A stretch of DNA of 13,116 nucleotides from Actinomycetota bacterium (lineage in GTDB: Bacteria; Actinomycetota; Humimicrobiia; Humimicrobiales; Humimicrobiaceae): assembly GCA_003567835.1 (NCBI GenBank), contig PWYO01000169.1, forward strand, positions 1 through 13,116, written 5' to 3'. A model generated the notes under the pieces. The model was not told the origin of the DNA. It saw only the letters and a program-made list of their open reading frames with translations, and did not search any database. Position 1 is the stretch's first letter. Each line of letters begins with the position of its first letter. This document shows positions 5,632 to 11,339 of the stretch, in pieces. Made by a program: the position numbers and the translations under genes.

Positions 5632-6267
5632 ATGGCAAAATACCAAGATCTGGCGGACGCGATCATCGCAGGTGACAATGTCAAAAGCAAGGAAGTCACC
5701 CAGGAACTGGTAGACTCAGGCATTGACGCCCAGGAAATCTTAAATGAGGGCCTGGTAGCGGGCATGAATGTGGTGGGAAAAAGGTTTAAGGCCAATGAAA
5801 TGTATATCCCCGAGGTGCTTATCGCAGCCAGGGCCATGCATGCGGCCATGGACATCCTAAAACCACTGTTAAGCGAGTCCGGGGCCCAGTCCAAGGGCAC
5901 TATCCTGGTAGGCACGGTCCAGGGAGACCTGCATGATATAGGCAAAAACCTGGTGTGCATGATGCTGGAAGGCGGCGGTTTTAATGTTGTAGATATCGGT
6001 GTGGATGTGCCCAATGACAAGTTTGTAGAAGAAGTAAAGAAAAATAATGTGAAGGTATTGGGCCTTTCAGCGCTTCTGACCACCACCATGCCGGTGATGA
6101 AAGAGGTTATTGAAGCCCTGCAGTCGGACAGCGAGACCAAGGATGTCAAGGTGGTAGTGGGCGGCGCTCCGCTTACCCAGGAATACGCAGATTCTATTGG
6201 TGCGGCAGGTTACGCACCCGATGCTTCAAGTGCGGTTGATGTGGTAGAAGAGCTTTTAAGCAGCTAA
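5632..6267 (+). CDS. corrinoid (cobalamin-binding) methyl-carrier protein, MtbC/MtmC/MtaC-like
   Basis: 211 residues, the full length of the small cognate corrinoid proteins of methyltransferase systems. Residues 1-85 are the helical cap domain (IDAQEILNEGLVAGMNVVGK, FKANEMYIPEVL). Residues 88-211 are the Rossmann-like B12-binding domain with the base-off/His-on signature Asp99-Leu-His101-Asp-Ile-Gly104, the SALLTTTM segment (146-153) and VVVGGAPLT (174-182). In such systems a substrate-specific methyltransferase moves a methyl group from a methylamine, methanol, methoxy compound or betaine to Co(I), and a second enzyme passes it to tetrahydrofolate or coenzyme M. Here no methyltransferase or reductive activase lies nearby. 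The gene looks monocistronic, with its own promoter, a strong RBS (AGGAG 5621-5625) and a strong terminator. The substrate cannot be named. MetH-type fragments are excluded by the complete small two-domain form. Confidence 0.92.
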   Translation: MAKYQDLADAIIAGDNVKSKEVTQELVDSGIDAQEILNEGLVAGMNVVGKRFKANEMYIPEVLIAARAMHAAMDILKPLLSESGAQSKGTILVGTVQGDLHDIGKNLVCMMLEGGGFNVVDIGVDVPNDKFVEEVKKNNVKVLGLSALLTTTMPVMKEVIEALQSDSETKDVKVVVGGAPLTQEYADSIGAAGYAPDASSAVDVVEELLSS

Positions 6268-6290
6268 GGACAGCTGGTAATAGGGATATT

Positions 6291-6333
6291 AAATTAGAAG
6301 TGTCTATTTGGTTTTAGACACTTCTAATTTTTT
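6291..6333 (+). terminator. strong intrinsic terminator, shared by convergent genes
   Basis: AAATTAGAAGTGTCT (6291-6305) pairs perfectly with AGACACTTCTAATTT (6316-6330), 15 bp, with a ten-base loop and a T6 run at 6328-6333. It ends the corrinoid gene on the plus strand and lies 8 bases after the end of ribH on the other strand. It probably also ends the rib operon, although the U-run in that direction is poorer. Confidence 0.9.
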
Positions 6334-6341
6334 ATAGGTTC

Positions 6342-6806
6342 TTACTTCAATTTGGCAAAAAGATTGGCCATCTCAATTGCGCTCAAGGCCGCTTCCCATC
6401 CTTTGTTGCCCATCCTGGTTCCAGCTCTCTCTATGGCCTGCTCTAAGGTATCCGGGGTTATGACCCCAAAAGATATGGGCAGCTTGAAATCCAAGCTTAC
6501 CTGGGCAATGCCCTTAATGGTTTCATTGGCGATATACTGATGATGCTCGGTACCCCCTTTTATAACCGCCCCCAGGCAAATTAAGGCATCGTATTTGCCC
6601 GATGCAGCCATGATTTTTACGGTAGGGGGCATTTCAAATGCGCCAGGCACCCATATGGTTTCGATGTTTTGGTCAGGGCAGTTATGCCTGGTCAGGCAGT
6701 CCAGGGCCCCATCCAGCAGCTTAGACGTAATGAATTCATTAAAACGGCTGGCAATGATTCCCATCCTCAATGAAGATCCATCCAGATTTCCTTCAATTTT
6801 TTTCAT
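6342..6806 (-). CDS. ribH: 6,7-dimethyl-8-ribityllumazine synthase
   Basis: 154 residues, standard length. It condenses 5-amino-6-ribitylamino-uracil with 3,4-dihydroxy-2-butanone 4-phosphate to give lumazine, the penultimate riboflavin step; the family forms icosahedral or pentameric shells. Visible motifs: ASRFNEF (19-25), with the Phe that stacks on the pyrimidine; VPGAFEMP; GAVIKGGTEHHQYIANE, with the catalytic His of the T-x-H pattern; and the C-terminal GNKGWEAALSAIEMANL block, which is very close to the family consensus. RBS GGGAAGGA lies just upstream, and the gene starts 12 bases after the ribBA stop. It is the last gene of the operon, before the shared terminator. Confidence 0.97.
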   Translation of the reverse strand: MKKIEGNLDGSSLRMGIIASRFNEFITSKLLDGALDCLTRHNCPDQNIETIWVPGAFEMPPTVKIMAASGKYDALICLGAVIKGGTEHHQYIANETIKGIAQVSLDFKLPISFGVITPDTLEQAIERAGTRMGNKGWEAALSAIEMANLFAKLK

Positions 6807-6818
6807 ATGTTTCCTTCC

Positions 6819-8036
6819 CTAATCTAATAAATGGTTTAATTTGGTTTTTTTGGCATCCAGGTAACGGCGGTTGCTGCAATTGGGCTGCATTTTTATGGGC
6901 ACTCTTTTGGTTATGGTAAGCCCGTACCCTTGCAGCCCTACGATTTTCCTGGGGTTATTGGTCATCAGGTGCAGTGAGCTAAGCCCCAGGTCTGCTAGAA
7001 TCTGGGCGCCCAGCCCGTAATCTCTGAGGTCCGCGTCAAATCCCAGCTTAAGATTTGCTTCCACTGTATCCAGGCCCTGATCCTGAAGTTCATATGCTTT
7101 CATCTTATTGCATAGTCCGATCCCTCTTCCTTCCTGCGCCATGTACAGCAATACCCCCCGGCCTTTTTTATTGATCATCTCCAAAGCCCTGCCCAATTGC
7201 TGGCCGCAGTCGCAACGCTGGGAACCAAATGTATCACCGGTGAGGCATTGGGAATGCACCCGGACCAATACATCATTCTTGCCGTTTACCTCTCCCTTTA
7301 CCAGGGCAATATGGGTCTCTTGATCCAATTTTGAACGGTAGGTCACTGCTTTGAATTTGCCCCATTTTGTAGGAAGCAGTGCTTCGGATACCTTTTCTAT
7401 CAGTTTTTCTTTCCTTTTCCTGTACCGGATCAGCTCTTCAATGGTAAGAATGTTGAGCTCATATTTTTGGGCGATGTGTATGAGGTCTTGAAGCAGGGCG
7501 ACCTCGCCTTCTTCATTGATTACTTCACAGATCACCCCTGCTGGATACAAGCCGCAAGCTTTGGACAGATCGACCGCAGACTCTGTATGGCCTGCTCTGA
7601 TCAGTACGCCCCCCGGATTGGCTCTGAGGGGGAATATGTGTCCAGGCATATTAAAACTGCCTGGTTTGGTTTCCGGATCCACAAAACGCTGAATGGTGGC
7701 TGCCCGGTGTTTAGCGGAAACGCCAGTTCCTGATACATGTTTGGTATCAATAGAAACAGCAAAAGAAGCCAAATGCGGAGGTCTTTCATGTTCACTGATC
7801 ATCATAGGGATTTTCAGCGCATCAAGCCTTTCTTTGGTGCAGGGGAGGCATATCAAGCTTTTGCCGTGCGTCATCATAAAATTGACCGAACCGGGGGTAG
7901 CTAGTTCAGCGGCTTGATAGAAGACGCCTTCATTCTTTTCAGAGCGGTCATCTACGATGATCATGATTGTACCCTTTTTGATTTCCGGTATGGCTTCTTC
8001 GATTTTGGAAAAATAGGTCTTATTTAATGAATCCAT
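6819..8036 (-). CDS. ribBA: RibBA: 3,4-dihydroxy-2-butanone-4-phosphate synthase (altered) / GTP cyclohydrolase II
   Basis: 405 residues, the normal two-domain length. The C-terminal half (about 205-405) is a canonical GTP cyclohydrolase II: VRVHSQCLTGD, the zinc cysteines Cys264, Cys275 and Cys277 (RCDCGQQL), QEGRGIGL, DTVEANLKLGF, RDYGLGAQIL and TNNP. It opens GTP to the first pyrimidine intermediate. The N-terminal half (1-205) has the DHBP-synthase fold and many family blocks (PGHIFPLRA, GGVLIRAGHTE, AVDL, GVICE). However, the metal/substrate signature DRENEGD reads SEKNEGV (32-38), the Asp of GxSAxDR is His110, and MAR is VAL (179-181). His150 and Glu171 are kept. The RibB half may therefore be inactive or altered. 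ATG 8036 overlaps the end of ribE by 17 bases; GGAGGAG lies 13 bases upstream. Confidence 0.93.
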   Translation of the reverse strand: MDSLNKTYFSKIEEAIPEIKKGTIMIIVDDRSEKNEGVFYQAAELATPGSVNFMMTHGKSLICLPCTKERLDALKIPMMISEHERPPHLASFAVSIDTKHVSGTGVSAKHRAATIQRFVDPETKPGSFNMPGHIFPLRANPGGVLIRAGHTESAVDLSKACGLYPAGVICEVINEEGEVALLQDLIHIAQKYELNILTIEELIRYRKRKEKLIEKVSEALLPTKWGKFKAVTYRSKLDQETHIALVKGEVNGKNDVLVRVHSQCLTGDTFGSQRCDCGQQLGRALEMINKKGRGVLLYMAQEGRGIGLCNKMKAYELQDQGLDTVEANLKLGFDADLRDYGLGAQILADLGLSSLHLMTNNPRKIVGLQGYGLTITKRVPIKMQPNCSNRRYLDAKKTKLNHLLD

Positions 8037-8661
8037 ATTTTTTTAATTTCTCCTCCAATGCCTGATCTTGGTTTGCATGCCCCATATAATTGGCGATGTA
8101 GCGGGCGATAATGTCTATTTCAAGATTAACCCTGCTTCCACTGGTTTTGTTACAAAGATTGGTTGTATGGTACGTGTGGGGAATCACAGCAACGCCAAAC
8201 CAGCTGCTGCTTTTTTCTGAAACTGTAAGGCTGATTCCATCCACTGCCAAAGAGCCTCTTAGGGCAATCAAGGGGCTGTATTTTCGGTCCAGGCTTATCA
8301 ATATACGGAAAGCCTCTCCCTTATTTTCGATTTTGGTGATCGGGGCCATGGTATCGATATGGCCGGTGACCATATGGCCCCCCATCCTGTCACCCAAGCA
8401 AAGTGCAGGCTCAAGGTTGACCTCAGAACCGGGCTTGATGCTGCCCAGGGTGGTATTTTTGAGGGTTTGATAGGTTGCATAGGCTTCAAACCCCTGATCG
8501 TGTTTACTGTTGACAGTAAGGCAGCATCCGTCAACAGCAATCGAATCTCCGATTGCCACCGCTGCATGCAGCCCGGGGCAGGCAATAGCCAAATTGCGCC
8601 CCTCCGGACGGTCTGAAATTTGGCTAATTTTTCCTGTTTGCTGAATGATTCCTGTAAACAT
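8020..8661 (-). CDS. ribE: riboflavin synthase alpha chain
   Basis: 213 residues, standard length, with two lumazine-binding repeats. It dismutates two molecules of lumazine to riboflavin and the pyrimidine substrate of RibH. It opens with the typical MFTGII. Repeat 1 has GDSIAVDGCCLTV (38-50) and repeat 2 has GSLAVDGISLTV; GGHMVTGHID lies between them. The start ATG has GAGGAA five bases upstream and lies 38 bases inside the ribD reading frame, so the two are probably translationally coupled. It is followed by ribBA with a 17-base overlap. The order ribD-ribE-ribBA-ribH is that of B. subtilis. Confidence 0.97.
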   Translation of the reverse strand: MFTGIIQQTGKISQISDRPEGRNLAIACPGLHAAVAIGDSIAVDGCCLTVNSKHDQGFEAYATYQTLKNTTLGSIKPGSEVNLEPALCLGDRMGGHMVTGHIDTMAPITKIENKGEAFRILISLDRKYSPLIALRGSLAVDGISLTVSEKSSSWFGVAVIPHTYHTTNLCNKTSGSRVNLEIDIIARYIANYMGHANQDQALEEKLKKYGFIK

Positions 8662-9790
8662 GTTTCCTCGGATATGCGGTTAACATTAGGTCATTTCCAA
8701 TTCTTTTTATATCGGCAAAATCAACCAAGTAACTCTGGCTCATTTTTTCCACCCCCAAGTCTGCAAACACACTCAAACCCGAGCCTCCTATAATCAGGGG
8801 ACCAAAAAACACAATCAGTTTATCAATGGCTCCTTGTTTGAAGAAAGCGGTATTCAGGGCGGGGCCTGATTCCAGCAGGGCGGCGGTTATGCCATATTTT
8901 TGATAAAGCACGGAAAGGGCTTGCTTGATATCCACCCGGTTATCGCGGCAGGGCACTTTTTCAACCAAGGCCCCCCTTTGCTGAAGGGTACCAATTTTAT
9001 TCTGGTCGCTGCTTGCGGTCAACAGGATGGTCTCCACCTTGTCAAGGGTTTTGGCAATATGGGAATCGAGCCCTATACGGAGATGCGTGTCAAAAATTGC
9101 CCGGTAAAAATTTTTCAGCCGTCCCTGTTTAAGGTTGGTATCCTCTAATGGTTGGCGAGGGTAGAGATAGGGATTGTCGGCAGCCACTGTGCCTATGCCT
9201 GTAATTAAGCACCCGGCATCTTTCCTTAACTTTTGTACCAATTTTCTCGAAGATGGAGAGGTAATCCATTTGGAATCCCTGCATGAGGTCGCTGTTTTTC
9301 CATCCAGGCTTAGGGCCATCTTAGATATTACAAAAGGAAGACCGGTTTTCATATTCTTAAAGAATTCTTCATTCTGCAGGGCTACCTCTTGGGCAAAAAG
9401 CCCTTCCTTTACTTGGATATTGGCATCCCTCAGCTTTTTTATGCCTTGGCCATGGATGTTTGGATTGGGGTCTCTGGAGCCGATGACCACTTCGGCAAAA
9501 CCGTATTGTATCAATTGGTCTACACAAGGCGGCGTCCTGCCATAAACCGTGCAGGGTTCCAGGGTCACAACCATTTTGGATCCTGAAAGCGGCTGCCCTG
9601 CTGCTTTGATAGCAGCAATTTCAGCATGGTCAGTGCCGGCTTTTTTATGGTATCCTGTGGATATAATTTGTCCGTCCTTTACGATCACTGCGCCCACCAG
9701 GGGATTGGGCCTGGTAGCCTTACCTGCTTTGCGGGCAAGGTCTAAGGCAAGGCGCATATACTTTTTGTCATCTTCTGTAAACGCATCCAT
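8624..9790 (-). CDS. ribD: bifunctional diaminohydroxyphosphoribosylaminopyrimidine deaminase / 5-amino-6-(5-phosphoribosylamino)uracil reductase
   Basis: 388 residues from ATG 9790. The frame stays open further upstream to 9865, but those codons run through the terminator and aptamer and have no homology. MDAFTEDDKKYMRLALDLAR is a normal RibD N-terminus. Residues 1-145 are the zinc deaminase: PNPLVGAVIV, DHAEIAA and TLEPCTVYGRTPPC (His and two Cys as zinc ligands; the usual His before YGRTPP is Val). Residues about 148-385 are the NADPH-dependent reductase (SKMALSLDGKTAT, SKWITS, GIGTVAADNPYL, LLESGPALN). It performs the second and third steps of the pyrimidine branch of riboflavin synthesis. 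It is first in the operon, under the FMN riboswitch. There is no normal Shine-Dalgarno sequence between the terminator T-run and the ATG, only GTGG about 11 bases upstream. Confidence 0.95.
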   Translation of the reverse strand: MDAFTEDDKKYMRLALDLARKAGKATRPNPLVGAVIVKDGQIISTGYHKKAGTDHAEIAAIKAAGQPLSGSKMVVTLEPCTVYGRTPPCVDQLIQYGFAEVVIGSRDPNPNIHGQGIKKLRDANIQVKEGLFAQEVALQNEEFFKNMKTGLPFVISKMALSLDGKTATSCRDSKWITSPSSRKLVQKLRKDAGCLITGIGTVAADNPYLYPRQPLEDTNLKQGRLKNFYRAIFDTHLRIGLDSHIAKTLDKVETILLTASSDQNKIGTLQQRGALVEKVPCRDNRVDIKQALSVLYQKYGITAALLESGPALNTAFFKQGAIDKLIVFFGPLIIGGSGLSVFADLGVEKMSQSYLVDFADIKRIGNDLMLTAYPRKHVYRNHSANRKN

Positions 9791-9794
9791 AATG

Positions 9795-9820
9795 AAAAAA
9801 ACCACAGAGAAAATCTGTGG
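9795..9820 (-). terminator. riboswitch-controlled intrinsic terminator before ribD
   Basis: On the minus strand CCACAGA, loop TTTTC, TCTGTGG, then T7 (down to 9795): a perfect 7-bp stem between the FMN aptamer and ribD. This is the expected expression platform of an FMN 'off' switch. The T-run ends only four bases before the ribD ATG. Confidence 0.88.
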
Positions 9821-9841
9821 CCAAATCGGTAAAATCAATCC

Positions 9842-9956
9842 ATTTTCTCCCATCCAGACTTTCACTGTCGGTCTTAGAATTACACTAAGTCAGCCTTTAT
9901 TGCAAAGGGTTGCAGACTTTTACTGCCGGTAAGGAATTTCACCTGTCCTTGAAAAT
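9842..9956 (-). promoter_or_regulatory. FMN riboswitch aptamer (RFN element)
   Basis: Read on the minus strand it carries the conserved RFN blocks: GGACAGGTGAAATTCC, ACCGGCAGTAAAAGTC, GACCGACAGTGAAAGTC and TGGATGGGAGA. P1 closes with ATTTTC (9956-9951) and GAAAAT (9847-9842). FMN binding should favour the terminator just downstream and lower transcription of the four rib genes when flavin is plentiful. The side-arm stems can be traced, for example GCTGACTTAGTGTAATTCTAAG near the middle. Confidence 0.96.
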
Positions 9957-9992
9957 ATACACATTGTCAAATATACCATTAAACGAATAATG

Positions 9993-10020
9993 ATTATATC
10001 AGAAAAAACCCTTTTTACAA
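9993..10020 (-). promoter_or_regulatory. promoter of the riboflavin operon
   Basis: On the minus strand TTGTAA (10020-10015), 16 bases, TATAAT (9998-9993), with an extended -10 TG (TGATATAAT). Transcription would begin about 30 bases before the aptamer, which is well placed for the FMN switch. Confidence 0.8.
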
Positions 10021-10035
10021 TCAAATTTAATTTTG

Positions 10036-10064
10036 TTTCCAATTCCAGCACAATTGATTAGAAT
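10036..10064 (+). promoter_or_regulatory. candidate promoter for rpe
   Basis: TTTCCA (10036-10041), 17 bases, TAGAAT (10059-10064), divergent from the rib promoter. The -35 match is poor. If real, it gives rpe a leader of about 255 bases; a nearer promoter would shorten that. Confidence 0.3.
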
Positions 10065-10325
10065 ATATAAGACGGAGTGCTTTTTAAAAAGACATCAATG
10101 GGTATATATGCAGAAAATAATGTTAAAGCATCATAGCCTGAATGCGGAAATGACGGCCTGGCCAGGAACCGAAAAGAAGGAGAGTAAAAACCAGTTGGAC
10201 ACCCCTGCAGTTTCTGCAAAAGTTTTTCCTGGTATTGCCAAACCCCTAAAAAGGTTCTTTTATTATTACCGGTTCTGTATTCAGACAACCCAAGCAAGTG
10301 CCGCCGTCCGTCCACTGGGGGGTGG
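10065..10325 (+). other. long leader / intergenic region before rpe, with possible RNA structure
   Basis: No gene is supported here; open frames on both strands lack an RBS and recognisable families. It contains the palindrome CTTTTTAAAAAG (10080-10091), a long-range pair CCAGGAA (10162-10168) with TTCCTGG (10226-10232), and a perfect hairpin TGCAG-TTT-CTGCA (10206-10218) inside it. Just before rpe, TCCAC (10308-10312) can pair with GTGGA (10322-10326 region), covering the G-rich RBS. I recognise no known riboswitch class. Confidence 0.45.
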
Positions 10326-11009
10326 ATGTTGAAAAAAAAGCCAGTCAAAATTGCACCTTCCATACTAAACTGTAATTTTTTTAATCTCTCTGGTCAGATC
10401 AGGGAGATTGAGAAAGCAGGGGCAGACATGCTTCACCTGGATATTATGGACGGTCATTATGTACCCAATATTTCCATTGGCCCCCAAGTGGTAAAAAGCC
10501 TCAAACAGAACACAGGTCTTTTTTTTGATGTTCATCTTATGGTCAGCAACCCTGACAGGATGCTGGATCCTTTTATAGAAAGCGGAGCGGATCTGATCAC
10601 CGTACATGCAGAAACCTGCACGCATCTGCACCGGACGCTTTCCCATATAAAAAGTGCTGGGCTTAAAGCGGGTATTGCGCTGAATCCCGCCACCCCCTTG
10701 TGTGTGCTGGAACATGTTTTAGGGCTTGCTGATCTTGTTTTGATTATGACTGTTAATCCCGGGTTCGGCGGCCAGGAATTTATACCGTCCATGGTTGCAA
10801 AGATCGAAGCGCTTCAAACCATGATCCAAAACTACCAGTATGCCCATGATGGCGCCAAAAATATTGAGATTGAAGTAGACGGAGGCATTGATACAGGCAC
10901 TGCCCGCAAAGTAGTGGGGGCAGGGGCAACAATTCTGGTCATGGGTACTGCGGTTTGCCATGCAGAGAGCATACCCAAGTTCATTGCCAAAATCAGGCGC
11001 CTGGTATAA
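10326..11009 (+). CDS. rpe: ribulose-phosphate 3-epimerase
   Basis: 227 residues, a complete TIM-barrel epimerase that interconverts ribulose-5-phosphate and xylulose-5-phosphate in the pentose phosphate pathway. Motifs: KIAPSILNCNF (8-18), HLDIMDGHYVPN (37-48), FDVHLM (67-72), MTVNPGFGGQ (141-150), EVDGGI (183-188) and the phosphate-binding GATILVMGTAV near the C-terminus. The metal ligands are His37, Asp39, His70 and Asp185, with Asp39 and Asp185 as the acid-base pair. ATG 10326 follows a G-rich stretch (GGGGGGTGG) that can act as an RBS, with short spacing. It is transcribed away from the rib operon. Its substrate ribulose-5-phosphate is also the RibB substrate. It appears to stand alone, without the rsgA gene that often precedes it in Bacillota. 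Confidence 0.97.
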   Translation: MLKKKPVKIAPSILNCNFFNLSGQIREIEKAGADMLHLDIMDGHYVPNISIGPQVVKSLKQNTGLFFDVHLMVSNPDRMLDPFIESGADLITVHAETCTHLHRTLSHIKSAGLKAGIALNPATPLCVLEHVLGLADLVLIMTVNPGFGGQEFIPSMVAKIEALQTMIQNYQYAHDGAKNIEIEVDGGIDTGTARKVVGAGATILVMGTAVCHAESIPKFIAKIRRLV

Positions 11010-11036
11010 GCCGGACAAGCTTATACGTGCCCAGGC
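10999..11036 (+). repeat. bulged inverted repeat spanning the rpe stop codon
   Basis: GCCTGG + TATAAGC (10999-11011) pair with GCTTATA (11019-11025) and CCAGGC (11031-11036), 13 bp, with a five-base bulge (11026-11030) and a seven-base loop. It encloses the stop codon and lies directly before the terminator at 11037, so it probably protects or completes the 3' end of the message. Confidence 0.55.
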
Positions 11037-11061
11037 CTGTTTGGCCCAAAACAGCTTTTTT
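11037..11061 (+). terminator. intrinsic terminator after rpe
   Basis: CTGTTT (11037-11042), loop GGCCCA, AAACAG (11049-11054), one C, then T6 (11056-11061). The stem is short (6 bp) but the T-run is good and the position, 28 bases after the stop, is right. Confidence 0.65.
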
Positions 11062-11339
11062 ATCTAAGCCATGCCGGGTTTTTTCGGTGTAAGCTGCCTT
11101 CATGCTTCTGCCGAATAACAGGGGATCCCCTGCCAGCCCGGGCAAGGTCTCAACTTGGACGGGCAATGTCCAGAAAAGATCCATATTGGTCAAAAACAGG
11201 GGTTTTCTCTGATGGTTTGTCTGGGTGGGTACGGCATAGTCAATATGTGGGGGGCTCGGATACAAACCGGACAGCCGGAAAGTCTTTTTGGCTGGCATGG
11301 TTATCAGGTTTTCCCACACAGCCAATTGCGGCCTGCACG
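11062..11339. other. intergenic stretch with no convincing gene
   Basis: 278 bases between the rpe terminator and the end of the Na/Pi transporter gene. A minus-strand frame of 110 codons (11325-10993, TTG start) is open but has no RBS or recognisable family, and it runs antisense through the rpe terminator and stop. Also seen are a perfect 14-base palindrome CAGGGGATCCCCTG (11119-11132) and a hairpin CAGCC/GGCTG around 11272-11296. The latter has no T-run on the minus side, so no clear terminator for the transporter gene is visible. Confidence 0.5.

Noticed and set aside
5559..6149. 196-codon open frame on the minus strand
   Set aside because: Antisense shadow of the corrinoid protein gene, Ser/Thr-rich and without family motifs.
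9526..9567. Val in place of His in the RibD CTVYGRTPPC motif as evidence of inactivity
   Set aside because: The zinc ligands (His of HAE and both Cys) are intact, and I believe this position varies among clostridial RibD proteins.
9791..9865. N-terminal extension of ribD
   Set aside because: The extra codons run through the terminator and the end of the FMN aptamer. RibD homology begins only at about the ATG at 9790.
9965..9970. TTGACA on the minus strand as a second rib promoter
   Set aside because: A -10 box would have to lie inside the FMN aptamer, and none is seen. The extended -10 promoter farther upstream fits better.
10033..10332. 99-codon open frame before rpe on the plus strand
   Set aside because: TTG start, no RBS, no recognisable family, and it overlaps the rpe start; more likely leader sequence.
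10993..11325. 110-codon open frame on the minus strand downstream of the Na/Pi transporter gene
   Set aside because: It keeps the transporter's direction but has a TTG start, no RBS and no known motifs, and it runs antisense through the rpe terminator and stop. Not strong enough to call a gene.
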